Shown one piece after another: positions 8,404-18,074 of a stretch of DNA of 57,956 nucleotides. Numbering within the stretch: position 1 is the stretch's first letter; every line of letters begins with the position of its first letter. The stretch is taken from assembly GCA_022792555.1 (NCBI GenBank), contig JAAWBF010000019.1:1-57956 (forward strand), written 5' to 3'. Under the pieces are notes generated by a model, which had not been told where the DNA came from, did not search any database, and worked only from the letters and a program-made list of their open reading frames with translations. The stretch comes from Oscillospiraceae bacterium. Lineage in GTDB: Bacteria; Bacillota; Clostridia; Oscillospirales; Oscillospiraceae. Made by a program: the position numbers and the translations under genes.

Positions 8404-9450
8404 ATGAGAATTATGAGGGGGAATCATTTTTTGAAACTGATAGAGACGAGAAACGCAGTTGGGCATGTGCTCTGTCACGACTTGACCCGCATTGTCCCCG
8501 GCGTCACAAAGGATGCCGCATTTCGCAAAGGACATATTGTCACACCGGAGGACATTCCGGTCCTGCTCTCCATGGGGAAGGATCACCTCTATGTTTGGGA
8601 AAAGACAGAGGGGGTGCTCCATGAGGACGAGGCTGCCGAGCGTCTGCGGAAGCTCTGCCAAAACGAGGGCATGACGGCCTCTCCGGTCAAAGAGGGAAAG
8701 ATTGAGCTCAAGGCCGAACAGACGGGGTTGTTCCGGGTGGATGTGGAGCGGCTGAACGCCATCAACAGTCTGGACGAGATCATGATCGCCACCATTCATA
8801 CAAACTCCCTGGTCCATCCGGGAGACAAGCTGGCTGGCACCCGTGTAATCCCTCTGGTGGTAGAGGAGGCCCGTATCCAGGAGGCGGAGCGTCTGGCGGG
8901 GGAGAGACCGTTGCTGGAGCTGCTTCCACTCCAGCGAAAGACAGCGGCCATTATCGCCACCGGGACTGAGGTGCACCTGGGCCGCATTCAGGACAGCTTC
9001 ACACCCATTTTGGAGCAAAAGCTCTCCCGCTACGGAATCTCGGTCTGCTCCAAGACCACCTGCCCGGACGACACCGCGCAGATTGTGTCCGCCATCCAGG
9101 CCGCCCGGCACACCGGGGCAGAGCTGATCCTCTGTACTGGCGGCATGAGCGTGGACCCAGACGATTTGACCCCTGGAGCGATCCGGGAAGCCGGGGCGCG
9201 GATCGTCTCCTACGGGGCGCCGGTACTGCCGGGGGCCATGTTCCTGTTGGGCTACTTTGAGGATGGAACCCCCATAATGGGTCTGCCAGGCTGTGTTATG
9301 TATGCCAAGGGGACGGTGATGGAGCTGATTCTTCCCAGGGTGGTAGCAAATGTACCGGTGACAAAGGCCGATCTGGCGGGAATGGGACACGGCGGGCTGT
9401 GCCTTGGCTGTGCGGAGTGCCACTATCCCATCTGTCCCTTTGGAAAGTAG
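8404..9450 (+). CDS. Molybdopterin-binding domain protein with Cys-rich C-terminal tail (actual start may be TTG at 8431)
   Basis: KTAAIIATGTEVHLGRIQDSF...LILCTGGMSVDPDDLTP; tail CLGCAECHYPICPFGK. Confidence 0.85.
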   Translation: MRIMRGNHFLKLIETRNAVGHVLCHDLTRIVPGVTKDAAFRKGHIVTPEDIPVLLSMGKDHLYVWEKTEGVLHEDEAAERLRKLCQNEGMTASPVKEGKIELKAEQTGLFRVDVERLNAINSLDEIMIATIHTNSLVHPGDKLAGTRVIPLVVEEARIQEAERLAGERPLLELLPLQRKTAAIIATGTEVHLGRIQDSFTPILEQKLSRYGISVCSKTTCPDDTAQIVSAIQAARHTGAELILCTGGMSVDPDDLTPGAIREAGARIVSYGAPVLPGAMFLLGYFEDGTPIMGLPGCVMYAKGTVMELILPRVVANVPVTKADLAGMGHGGLCLGCAECHYPICPFGK

Positions 9451-9458
9451 GGGATGGG

Positions 9459-10664
9459 ATGAAAACCTCGATTTCACTGGAGGAGGCGCTTTCTCTGGTG
9501 GTGGAGGGGTTGACCGCCCTGGGCGTGGAGTGGGTAAGTGCTGCCGGGGCCCTGGGCCGGACCCTGGCGGAAGACCTCACTGCCCCCCTCCATCAACCCC
9601 CTTTTGACCGCTCTCCCCTGGACGGATATGCCCTGAACTCCACCGATACGGCGGGGGCTAATCAGGCGCATCCAACCTTGCTGACCGTCGTGGATACCCT
9701 CTATGCCGGAGATGTGGCGCGTATCCCTGTGGAACCGGGACAGGCGGTCCGGATTATGACCGGCGCTATGATCCCCCAGGGCGCGGACTGCGTGATCCGG
9801 CAGGAGGATGTGGTGGGTGACAACAACCAAATTTCAGTCTTTCAGACCCTGCGCTCCTTTGAAAATTACTGCTTTCAGGGGGAGGACTTTGCCGCCGGAC
9901 AGGTACTGCTCCCCGCTGGAACCCGGATGGATGCCGCCGCCGTTGGGGTGTTGGCCAGTGCTGGGATCACAGTGGTTCCAGTCCACCGCCGTCCGTCGGT
10001 GTGCGTCCTGTGTACCGGAGATGAGGTGGTCCCCCCGGAGACACACCCCCTGCCACCGGGCAAGATCTACGGGGCAAACGGCCCGCTTCTCCTCGCCCGG
10101 CTGGCCGAGCTGGGGATTCTACAGACTACTTGCGCCCTCCTCCCAGATGATCCGGAAGCTATGGCAGAGGCGTTGCGGACAAGCACTGGAGATCTGGTGA
10201 TTACCACCGGAGGGGTATCTGTGGGTGCCAAGGACATTTTACACGAGGTCCTGCCCCTGGCTGGGGCCGAACAGGTCTTCTGGCGGGTAAAACTCAAGCC
10301 GGGGACACCGGTTTTATTCTCCAGGATGGCCGGAAAACCGGTCCTCTCTCTGTCGGGAAACCCCTTCGCCGCCGCCGCCACCTTTGAATTGCTGGCCCGG
10401 CCTATTCTGGCCGCCCTGACCGGGGAACCTGGATGGATGCCCGAACGGAGAGAGGCCATACTGGACACCCCCTTTGAAAAGGAGGGGGGCTACCGCCGGT
10501 TCCTCCGTGGCCGGTATAGGGAGGGCCGTGTTGCCCTGCCTGCGGGACACTCTGCGGGACAGCTGGCCTCTCTGGTGGGGTGCAACTGCCTGGTGGAGGT
10601 CCCGGAGGACAGTCCGCCCCTTCCGGCAGGAACCAAAGTGTCCGTTCTGCTGCTGCACAGATAG
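9459..10664 (+). CDS. moeA: Molybdopterin molybdenumtransferase MoeA
   Basis: PPFDRSPLDGYAL; GAMIPQGADCVIRQED; TTGGVSVGAKD; SLSGNPFAAAATFELLARP. Confidence 0.92.
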   Translation: MKTSISLEEALSLVVEGLTALGVEWVSAAGALGRTLAEDLTAPLHQPPFDRSPLDGYALNSTDTAGANQAHPTLLTVVDTLYAGDVARIPVEPGQAVRIMTGAMIPQGADCVIRQEDVVGDNNQISVFQTLRSFENYCFQGEDFAAGQVLLPAGTRMDAAAVGVLASAGITVVPVHRRPSVCVLCTGDEVVPPETHPLPPGKIYGANGPLLLARLAELGILQTTCALLPDDPEAMAEALRTSTGDLVITTGGVSVGAKDILHEVLPLAGAEQVFWRVKLKPGTPVLFSRMAGKPVLSLSGNPFAAAATFELLARPILAALTGEPGWMPERREAILDTPFEKEGGYRRFLRGRYREGRVALPAGHSAGQLASLVGCNCLVEVPEDSPPLPAGTKVSVLLLHR

Positions 10665-10740
10665 ACAATGGGGGAGAGGCCCCAAAAACTGCGATAGGGA
10701 CCGCCTTTTTCACCGGCCTCTGTCGATCAATGCGACCCTT

Positions 10741-10767
10741 TAGAGTCCGGTTTTAAAACAGACGCTA
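10741..10767. repeat. Short TA-flanked palindrome (TAGAGTC family)
   Basis: TAGAGTCCGGTTTTAAAACAGACGCTA; related copies at 19349, 34889, 51668. Confidence 0.6.
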
Positions 10768-10791
10768 GGGCGTAGAAATTGGAGGGAGCTC

Positions 10792-11283
10792 ATGGAAGCA
10801 AAATTCAATCACTTTGACGGGGAAGGAAATGCCATCATGGTGGATGTGTCCGCCAAAACACCCACCCACCGGGTCGCGGTGGCCCAGGGGCGCATCAAGG
10901 TATCAAAACCGGTGCTGGAAGCAGTGGCCGGCCATACTGCGTCCAAAGGAGATGTGTTGGGGGTGGCCCGTGTGGCGGGCATTATGGCCGCCAAACGCAC
11001 CAGTACGCTCATTCCCCTCTGCCATTCGCTGATGCTCTCCCATGTGTCGGTGGAATTTACCCTCTTGCCGGAGGAGAGCAGCATTCAGGCCGAATGCACC
11101 GCCAAGCTGGACGGCAAGACCGGGGTGGAGATGGAGGCTCTCACCGGCGTCACTACCGCCCTGCTGACCATTTATGATATGTGTAAGGCCATTGACAAAT
11201 CCATGGAACTGACCGGGATTCATCTGGTCCATAAGGAGGGTGGAAAATCTGGCTCCTTTGACTTTGAGCGGCCGGGATCGTAA
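10792..11283 (+). CDS. moaC: Cyclic pyranopterin monophosphate synthase MoaC
   Basis: [59 protein letters not shown]. Confidence 0.95.
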   Translation: MEAKFNHFDGEGNAIMVDVSAKTPTHRVAVAQGRIKVSKPVLEAVAGHTASKGDVLGVARVAGIMAAKRTSTLIPLCHSLMLSHVSVEFTLLPEESSIQAECTAKLDGKTGVEMEALTGVTTALLTIYDMCKAIDKSMELTGIHLVHKEGGKSGSFDFERPGS

Positions 11284-11800
11284 TCCACCAGTGGTAGCAG
11301 TGAGCGGAGTTAAGAATTCCGGAAAGACTGCGCTGATTGTGGGGATGCTGCCCTATTTTACCACTGCTGGAATGCGGGTGGCGGTGATCAAACACGACGG
11401 ACACAGCTTTATACCCGATATCCCCGGCACCGATACTGGAAAACACCTCCAGGCCGGCGCCTGCGGGACGGCCATTTTTGATGGGGAAAAATTGAAGCTG
11501 GTCCGGCAGGTAAGGGTGGAGGAGTCCGATCTCTTCCCGCTTTTTCCAGACGCGGATCTCCTCCTGCTGGAGGGCTTTAAATATTCCAGATGGCCCAAGC
11601 TGGAGCTGGTGCGGCGCGGAAACTCGGCAGAACCGGTCTGTGACCCAGCCACCCTGCTGGCCCTGGTGACGGATCTGCCCTTAACCCTTCCGGGAGTTCC
11701 CCGGCTCCCCTTTGGAGATGCGGCAGCTGCTGCCAGACTGATTTTATCGTATTGTAACACATGGAGAGAAACGGACAAGAGACAGGAGGGGAGACTGTGA
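11240..11800 (+). CDS. mobB: Molybdopterin-guanine dinucleotide biosynthesis protein MobB
   Basis: [48 protein letters not shown]. Confidence 0.9.
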   Translation: MENLAPLTLSGRDRNPPVVAVSGVKNSGKTALIVGMLPYFTTAGMRVAVIKHDGHSFIPDIPGTDTGKHLQAGACGTAIFDGEKLKLVRQVRVEESDLFPLFPDADLLLLEGFKYSRWPKLELVRRGNSAEPVCDPATLLALVTDLPLTLPGVPRLPFGDAAAAARLILSYCNTWRETDKRQEGRL

Positions 11801-12771
11801 GAGATGGACAGGGCCGGGTCATTGACTACCTCCGGCTGTCTGTGACCGACCGGTGCAATCTACGGTGTACCTACTGTATGCCGCCTGAGGGGGTGGAGTG
11901 GCTGCCCCACACGCAGATCCTCTCCTATGAACAGATCCTACGCCTGTGCCGGGTCTTCGCCGGGCTTGGACTCCACCGAATCCGGCTTACCGGCGGAGAG
12001 CCCCTGGCGCGTAAGGACTTAGACCAGCTTGTGGCCGGGCTTAAGGCCATCAGCGGGATTGACCATGTGGCTGTAACCACCAACGGGACCCTGCTGGCCG
12101 AGCAGCTCCCGGTTCTGCGCTCCGCCGGACTGGATACCGTAAATATCAGCCTGGATACCTTGGATCGGGCACAGTTTGCCGCCATCACCCGGCGGGATGC
12201 GCTGGAGGACACCTTGACTGGTCTGGAAGCCGCACTTGCCATGCCGGGCCTGACGGTCAAGCTCAACTGTGTTCCAACGGCGGACAATGCCGACCAGTGG
12301 GTTCCTCTGGCAGAGCTTGCCAGAGCTCAGACGCTGTCCGTGCGCTTTATTGAGCTGATGCCCATTGGAATGGGGGGCGGATTGCCGGGGATCGTAGAGG
12401 CCGAGCTCCGGGCCAGGCTGGAGGAGGCGCTGGGCCCTCTGCATCCCTGCGAGGGAGATCCCGGCGGCGGCCCCTGCCGGTATTTCCGGCCGGCGGGATT
12501 TACAGGCCGGATCGGTTTTATCAGCGCCATGACCCATCAATTTTGCAGCACCTGCAACCGGGTCCGCCTGACGGCCACCGGTTTTCTCAAGACCTGCCTG
12601 CAATATGAGAAGGGGGTGGAGCTGCGGCCTCTGTTGGACGCGGGAGTGGGGGACGAAGTCCTCCGGGCCGCCATGGTGCAGGCCATCGCGGAAAAGCCCA
12701 TTCAGCACCACTTTGGACAGGGGGCCAGACAGCAGGACGAGCGGCACAACATGAACCAAATCGGAGGATAA
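11797..12771 (+). CDS. moaA: GTP 3',8-cyclase MoaA (radical SAM)
   Basis: SVTDRCNLRCTYCMPPEG; GGEPLARKDL; HQFCSTCNRVRLTATGFLKTCL; GTG start with AGGAGGGG RBS. Confidence 0.95.
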   Translation: MRDGQGRVIDYLRLSVTDRCNLRCTYCMPPEGVEWLPHTQILSYEQILRLCRVFAGLGLHRIRLTGGEPLARKDLDQLVAGLKAISGIDHVAVTTNGTLLAEQLPVLRSAGLDTVNISLDTLDRAQFAAITRRDALEDTLTGLEAALAMPGLTVKLNCVPTADNADQWVPLAELARAQTLSVRFIELMPIGMGGGLPGIVEAELRARLEEALGPLHPCEGDPGGGPCRYFRPAGFTGRIGFISAMTHQFCSTCNRVRLTATGFLKTCLQYEKGVELRPLLDAGVGDEVLRAAMVQAIAEKPIQHHFGQGARQQDERHNMNQIGG

Positions 12772-12780
12772 AAGGGATAA

Positions 12781-13314
<534 letters not shown>

Positions 13315-13324
13315 GGGAGGATTT

Positions 13325-14248
13325 ATGGGTAATGTCATGGCTGTGTGCCTCAGCGAACAGAAAGGCACTCAAAAGCAGAACGTAGGCGCGGCAGAATTTG
13401 TCGTAGAGTGGGGGATTCAGGGGGACGCCCATGCGGGCAAGTGGCACCGGCAGGTATCCCTCCTGTCCCAAGATAAGATAGAGGCGTTTCGGGCCAGGGG
13501 CGCCCAGGTAGAGGATGGGGCCTTTGGGGAGAATTTAGTTGTAAAGGGAATTGACTTTGCAGTACTTCCGGTAGGAACTCGCTTCCAGTGCGGAGAGGTC
13601 CTGCTGGAGATGACCCAGATTGGAAAGGAGTGCCATCAAGGGTGTGCTATCTTCCAAAAGATGGGGGAGTGCATCATGCCCACTCAGGGGGTATTTGCCA
13701 GGGTGCTCCAAGGGGGGATTATTGCAGTGGGGGATACCCTGGAGGTGTTGCCCTTCCATCTGCGGGCGGCAGTGGTGACGGCCAGCGACTCCGGCTTTGC
13801 CGGCCAGCGTGAGGATCTCTCTACCCCAGCCGCCGTGGCTCTGCTGGAGAAGGCGGGCTATCTGATCACCCACACCGTGGTCCTCCCCGACAGCCGGACC
13901 AAGCTGGCGGACGAGCTGAAGCGCCTGTGTGACGAGCTACGGGCCGATCTGATTGTCACCACCGGCGGCACCGGCTTTTCTCCGCGGGACTGTACCCCGG
14001 AGGCCACCATGGATGTGGTAGAGCGTCCGACCCCCGGCATTGCTGAGGCCATGCGGATGAGCTCCATGAAGATCACACCCAGGGCTATGCTCAGCCGGGC
14101 CACGGCGGGGATCCGCAGGGGGACCTTGATTGTCAATCTGCCCGGCAGTCCCAAGGCAGTAAAGGAGTGCCTGTCCGAGATTTTGCCCTCCTTGGGTCAT
14201 GGCTTGGAGATTTTGAAGGGTATGACAGGTAACTGTGCCAGAGAATAG
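13325..14248 (+). CDS. MOSC domain - MogA/MoaB fusion protein
   Basis: N-term GIQGDAHAGKWHRQVSLLSQ and GAFGENLVVKG (MOSC); C-term AAVVTASDSGFAGQREDLS...TTGGTGFSPRDCTPEA (MogA). Confidence 0.9.
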   Translation: MGNVMAVCLSEQKGTQKQNVGAAEFVVEWGIQGDAHAGKWHRQVSLLSQDKIEAFRARGAQVEDGAFGENLVVKGIDFAVLPVGTRFQCGEVLLEMTQIGKECHQGCAIFQKMGECIMPTQGVFARVLQGGIIAVGDTLEVLPFHLRAAVVTASDSGFAGQREDLSTPAAVALLEKAGYLITHTVVLPDSRTKLADELKRLCDELRADLIVTTGGTGFSPRDCTPEATMDVVERPTPGIAEAMRMSSMKITPRAMLSRATAGIRRGTLIVNLPGSPKAVKECLSEILPSLGHGLEILKGMTGNCARE

Positions 14249-14365
14249 CTGTCTGAGTTCTGGCATTATAGTGTAAAACGCATTCTCTTTTGTGCTGTTT
14301 GCCAAGGGGAAAGCAGCCCTTTTGCATAAAAATATGGGAGAAAGGAGGGCAGAACTGATCTTTAT

Positions 14366-14482
14366 ACTGCTTCGAGCCTGACACGCCTAAAGTGCTTGAA
14401 ACCAGGGCGGCAGGCCGGTGTACCGTGTGGTACACAGAGGGTTTTCCTGGAAACGGGACTGCCTACCATCTTTGTAAAGGAG
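14366..14482 (+). promoter_or_regulatory. Candidate Moco-type leader RNA upstream of modABC
   Basis: GGCAG(GCC)...CTGCC pairing and CTGGAAACGGG block shared with the leader before 8404. Confidence 0.45.
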
Positions 14483-14491
14483 CAATTTATA

Positions 14492-15376
14492 ATGAAACGA
14501 ACAACCCTACTTGTGTGGAGTCTGCTGGCTGTATTGGGACTGGCCGCCTGTTCAGGCGGTACCAGCACTGCTACGCCCCCTCCACCGGCATCTGAAGCGC
14601 CGGTCTCCGCGCCTGCTGTAACCCCTGAGACACAGGAGCCCGCTGAAGAAGTAGAGCTGGTGGTCTTTGCTGCGGCCTCTCTGACTGAGACGCTGACTGA
14701 GATCCAGTCTCTATACCAGGATGTGGCTCCCAACGTCACCATAACCTTTAATTTCGACTCCTCCGGCACCCTCAAGACACAGATCCAGGAGGGGGCGGAC
14801 TGTGATCTCTTCCTCTCGGCAGCCCCCAAGCAGATGAACCAGCTTGACGGCTCCAAGGACGCAGACGGGGGCAACACCGAGGGACTGGATTTTGTGCTTG
14901 AAGGGACCCGGCTCGATTTGCTGGAAAACAAGGTGACATTGGTGGTCCCAGAGGGGAATCCCAAGGATATCAACAGCTTTGACGATCTGACAGGTGACAA
15001 GCTCTCGCTTATCGCCCTGGGCAACTCAGATGTACCGGTGGGGCAGTATTCCGAGGAGATTTTGACAAACCTGGGGATCTGGGACAAGCTGAACAGCGAG
15101 CAGAAAATTACTTTTGGGACCAACGTAAAGGAGGTCACGGCCCAGGTATCCCAGGGCGCGGTGGACTGCGGCATTATCTATGCCACTGATGCTTTCTCCG
15201 CCGGGTTGACCATCGTGGACGAGGCCACAGCCGATCTGTGCAAGCAGGTGATTTACCCCGCTGCTGTCTTGAACATCACAAAGCATGAAGCAGAAGCCAG
15301 AGCGTTTTTGGAGTACCTCCAATCCGATGCGGCCATGGAGGTCTTCTCCTCCGTCGGCTTTGCGAAGGCGCCGTAA
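14492..15376 (+). CDS. modA: Molybdate ABC transporter substrate-binding lipoprotein ModA
   Basis: LAVLGLAACSGG lipobox; VVFAAASLTETLTEIQ; FNFDSSGTLKTQIQEGADCDLFLSAAPKQM. Confidence 0.92.
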   Translation: MKRTTLLVWSLLAVLGLAACSGGTSTATPPPPASEAPVSAPAVTPETQEPAEEVELVVFAAASLTETLTEIQSLYQDVAPNVTITFNFDSSGTLKTQIQEGADCDLFLSAAPKQMNQLDGSKDADGGNTEGLDFVLEGTRLDLLENKVTLVVPEGNPKDINSFDDLTGDKLSLIALGNSDVPVGQYSEEILTNLGIWDKLNSEQKITFGTNVKEVTAQVSQGAVDCGIIYATDAFSAGLTIVDEATADLCKQVIYPAAVLNITKHEAEARAFLEYLQSDAAMEVFSSVGFAKAP

Positions 15377-15378
15377 TC

Positions 15379-15477
15379 GTTTTCTCTCCAGTTGAAAAAA
15401 GCCACTGAAAAAAGCCACATTTCCCCGCCTGTACGGCGGGGAAATGTGGTAAGGCTTTCTCGGAACAGGAGAAAAAA
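15379..15477. repeat. Long nested hairpin, intergenic modA-modB
   Basis: Inner CCACATTTCCCCGCC-TGTAC-GGCGGGGAAATGTGG (15415-15449, perfect 15 bp) plus outer arms TTTTCTCtCCaGTT / AACAGGAGAAAA. Confidence 0.7.
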
Positions 15478-15496
15478 TTCAGAAAGCGGGTGTGCT

Positions 15497-16186
15497 ATGG
15501 ATTGGTATCCTCTCTATAACTCTCTACGAATCGCCCTTATCGCCACTTTTTTTACTTTCTTTTTGGGAATTTGGGCCGCTTGGTATGTGGCCAAGCTCCC
15601 TCGGTGGCTCAAGGGTGTATTGGACTGCCTGCTTACCCTGCCCCTGGTACTCCCTCCGACGGTGGTAGGCTTTTTTTTGTTGAAAATTTTAGGCCCCAGG
15701 GGTCCAGTGGGACAGATCCTGCTGGAGGTGTGGGGGCAAAAGCTGACCATGACCTGGTATGCCTCGGTGTTTGCGGTGATCGTTGTCACCTTTCCCCTAA
15801 TGTACCGCACAGTGCGGGGAGCCTTTGAGGCCTTTGACCGCAGCCTGCTCTATGCCGGCAAGACCTTGGGGCGCTCCAATACCTGGATCTTTTGGCGGGT
15901 ACTCCTCCCCGGCTGTAAGCAGGGGCTGATCGCTGGGACGGTATTGGCATTTGCCCGCGGGTTAGGAGAATATGGCGCTACCAGCATGGTCTCCGGCTAC
16001 ACACCGGGGCGCACGGCCACCATCTCTACCACAGTCTATCAGCTCTGGCGGGAGGGAAATGATACACTAGCTTATCAATGGGTGCTGGTGAATCTGGCCA
16101 TCTCACTGGCGGTACTGCTGGCCATCAATCTGCTGGAGCAGCGGGAAAAACAGGTCCGCTGGCCGGTGGGCGACCATGAGGTGTAG
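15497..16186 (+). CDS. modB: Molybdate ABC transporter permease ModB
   Basis: LTLPLVLPPTVVGFFLL; ARGLGEYGATSMVSGYTPGRTATI. Confidence 0.92.
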   Translation: MDWYPLYNSLRIALIATFFTFFLGIWAAWYVAKLPRWLKGVLDCLLTLPLVLPPTVVGFFLLKILGPRGPVGQILLEVWGQKLTMTWYASVFAVIVVTFPLMYRTVRGAFEAFDRSLLYAGKTLGRSNTWIFWRVLLPGCKQGLIAGTVLAFARGLGEYGATSMVSGYTPGRTATISTTVYQLWREGNDTLAYQWVLVNLAISLAVLLAINLLEQREKQVRWPVGDHEV

Positions 16187-16188
16187 GA

Positions 16189-17259
16189 ATGGCGCTGGAA
16201 GTCGCGATCAAAAAACGGTTTGAAAAGTTCAAGCTGGATGTGGCCTTTACGGCAGAGCACGGGGTGACAGGGCTGCTGGGGGCATCTGGCTGTGGGAAGA
16301 GTATGACCCTCAAGTGCATCGCCGGGATTGAGACCCCGGACGAGGGGCGGATTGTTCTGGACGGCCGGACGCTGTTTGACCGGGAACGACATATCAATCT
16401 GCCCCCTCAACAGCGCCGGGTAGGGTATCTCTTCCAGCATTATGCGCTCTTTCCCAATATGACGGTGGCCCAGAACATCGCCGCCGGTGTGCGGGAGGGG
16501 AGTCGGGCCGAGCGGGCTGAACGGGCGGCCGGAATGATCCGCACCTTTTATCTGGAGGGTCTGGAGGGGAAGCGGCCCCGGCAGCTCTCCGGCGGACAAC
16601 AGCAGCGGGTGGCCCTGGCCCGAATTTTAGCCAGTGCTCCCCAGGTTCTCCTGCTGGACGAGCCTTTTTCCGCCCTGGACAGCTACCTCAAATGGCAGGT
16701 GGAGCTGGAGCTGATGGATTTATTAGAGGCATTTCCGGGTACAACCCTCTTTGTCACCCACAGCCGGGATGAGGTGTACCGTCTGTGCCAGGATGTCTGT
16801 GTGCTGGATCATGGCCGTTCAGAACCACTCCAGCCGGTGCGAACCCTTTTTGAGGCCCCAACTACCCTCCCGGCCTGCCTGCTGTCCGGCTGTAAAAATA
16901 TCTCACAGGCCAAAAAGCTGCCCAACGGTCAGGTGGAGACAGTGGACTGGGGGGTGACGCTGGCCGCCGGACGGCCTGTACCAGAGGATTTGACCTACGT
17001 GGCAGTCCGGTCCCACCACCTTCGGGTTGTGGATGTGCCTGGGGAGAATGTAATTCCATGCCAGGTAGAGCGGGTAGTAGAGGATGTGTTCTCTACCGTG
17101 CTCCTCTGCACCACCCCCGGCGGAGTAGCTGGTCTCTCCCGCCTGCGGGTGGAGCTGCCCAAGGGGACCCTTCAAGATGTCGGAACGCAGGTCCTTTTGC
17201 GGATTCCGCCGGCGTCTCTGCTGCTGCTGACCAGCGGTGGCAGGGGCAGTGGGGTTTAG
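16189..17259 (+). CDS. modC: Molybdate ABC transporter ATPase ModC
   Basis: LLGASGCGKSMTLKCIAGIE; LSGGQQQRVALARIL; LLLDEPFSALD; C-terminal TOBE-like region. Confidence 0.9.
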   Translation: MALEVAIKKRFEKFKLDVAFTAEHGVTGLLGASGCGKSMTLKCIAGIETPDEGRIVLDGRTLFDRERHINLPPQQRRVGYLFQHYALFPNMTVAQNIAAGVREGSRAERAERAAGMIRTFYLEGLEGKRPRQLSGGQQQRVALARILASAPQVLLLDEPFSALDSYLKWQVELELMDLLEAFPGTTLFVTHSRDEVYRLCQDVCVLDHGRSEPLQPVRTLFEAPTTLPACLLSGCKNISQAKKLPNGQVETVDWGVTLAAGRPVPEDLTYVAVRSHHLRVVDVPGENVIPCQVERVVEDVFSTVLLCTTPGGVAGLSRLRVELPKGTLQDVGTQVLLRIPPASLLLLTSGGRGSGV

Positions 17260-17390
17260 AGCAGTTTTCCCGTCCCCCGTTCCGGTGTGTGGCATACTGG
17301 ACAAAGAGCCCATCATACGGTAGAATAAGATAATACATCTTGTCCAGGCTTGAAGAAGGAACTACAAGGCCGGTATTAGGAGGAAGCAAA

Positions 17391-18008
17391 ATGAAAGTAT
17401 TGATGATCAACGGCAGTCCACGGCCCAATGGGAACACAGCCGCGGCGCTACGGGAGATGGAGCAGGTGTTTGCAGCAGAGGGGGTGGAGACGGAGGTGCT
17501 CTCCATCGGCAGCCAGGCGATTCGGGGCTGTATTGCCTGCCGTCAGTGTGTTGAGCGGGGGAAGTGTGTGTTTGACGACGCCGTGAACGAGGTAGCTCCG
17601 AAGTTTGAGGCCTGTGACGGCCTGGTGGTTGGCTCTCCGGTCTACTATGCGTCCGCCAATGCCACACTCATTGCATTTCTGACCCGTCTGTTTTACAGCA
17701 CACACTTTGATAAGACCATGAAGGTCGGGGCCGCCGTAGCCGCCGCCCGGCGGGGCGGCCTGACGGCTACCTATGACGAGCTGAACAAATTCTTTGCTAT
17801 CTCTGGGATGCCCATCGCCTCTGGCCAGTATTGGAACGGGGTCCACGGCGTCCAACCTGGAGAGGCGGTTCAGGACATCGAGGGGATGCAGCAGATGCGC
17901 ACCCTGGCCCGCAACATGACTTTCCTGATGAGGTGTATTGCGGATGGCAGAGAAAAGTATGGGGTTCCCAAGCGGGAGGCCCCCACGATGATGAATTTTG
18001 TCCGCTGA
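17391..18008 (+). CDS. NADPH-dependent FMN reductase / flavodoxin-fold protein
   Basis: MKVLMINGSPRPNGNTAAALREM; CIACRQCVERGKCVFDD; DGLVVGSPVYYASANA. Confidence 0.85.
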   Translation: MKVLMINGSPRPNGNTAAALREMEQVFAAEGVETEVLSIGSQAIRGCIACRQCVERGKCVFDDAVNEVAPKFEACDGLVVGSPVYYASANATLIAFLTRLFYSTHFDKTMKVGAAVAAARRGGLTATYDELNKFFAISGMPIASGQYWNGVHGVQPGEAVQDIEGMQQMRTLARNMTFLMRCIADGREKYGVPKREAPTMMNFVR

Positions 18009-18029
18009 CAAACTGCATCTATAAAATGA

Positions 18030-18066
18030 GCGCGCCCCAGACGGTATGGTTCCGTCTGGGGCGCGC
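18030..18066. terminator. Bidirectional terminator
   Basis: GCGCGCCCCAGACGG-TATGGTT-CCGTCTGGGGCGCGC then TTTT. Confidence 0.8.
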
Positions 18067-18074
18067 TTTTCCGG

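Noticed and set aside
8150-8404. 84-aa plus-strand ORF called by the track
   Set aside because: Starts inside MITE copy 1 and reads through the putative leader and terminator; better explained as non-coding.
8401-9477. 358-aa minus-strand ORF
   Set aside because: Shadow ORF opposite the molybdopterin-binding protein gene.
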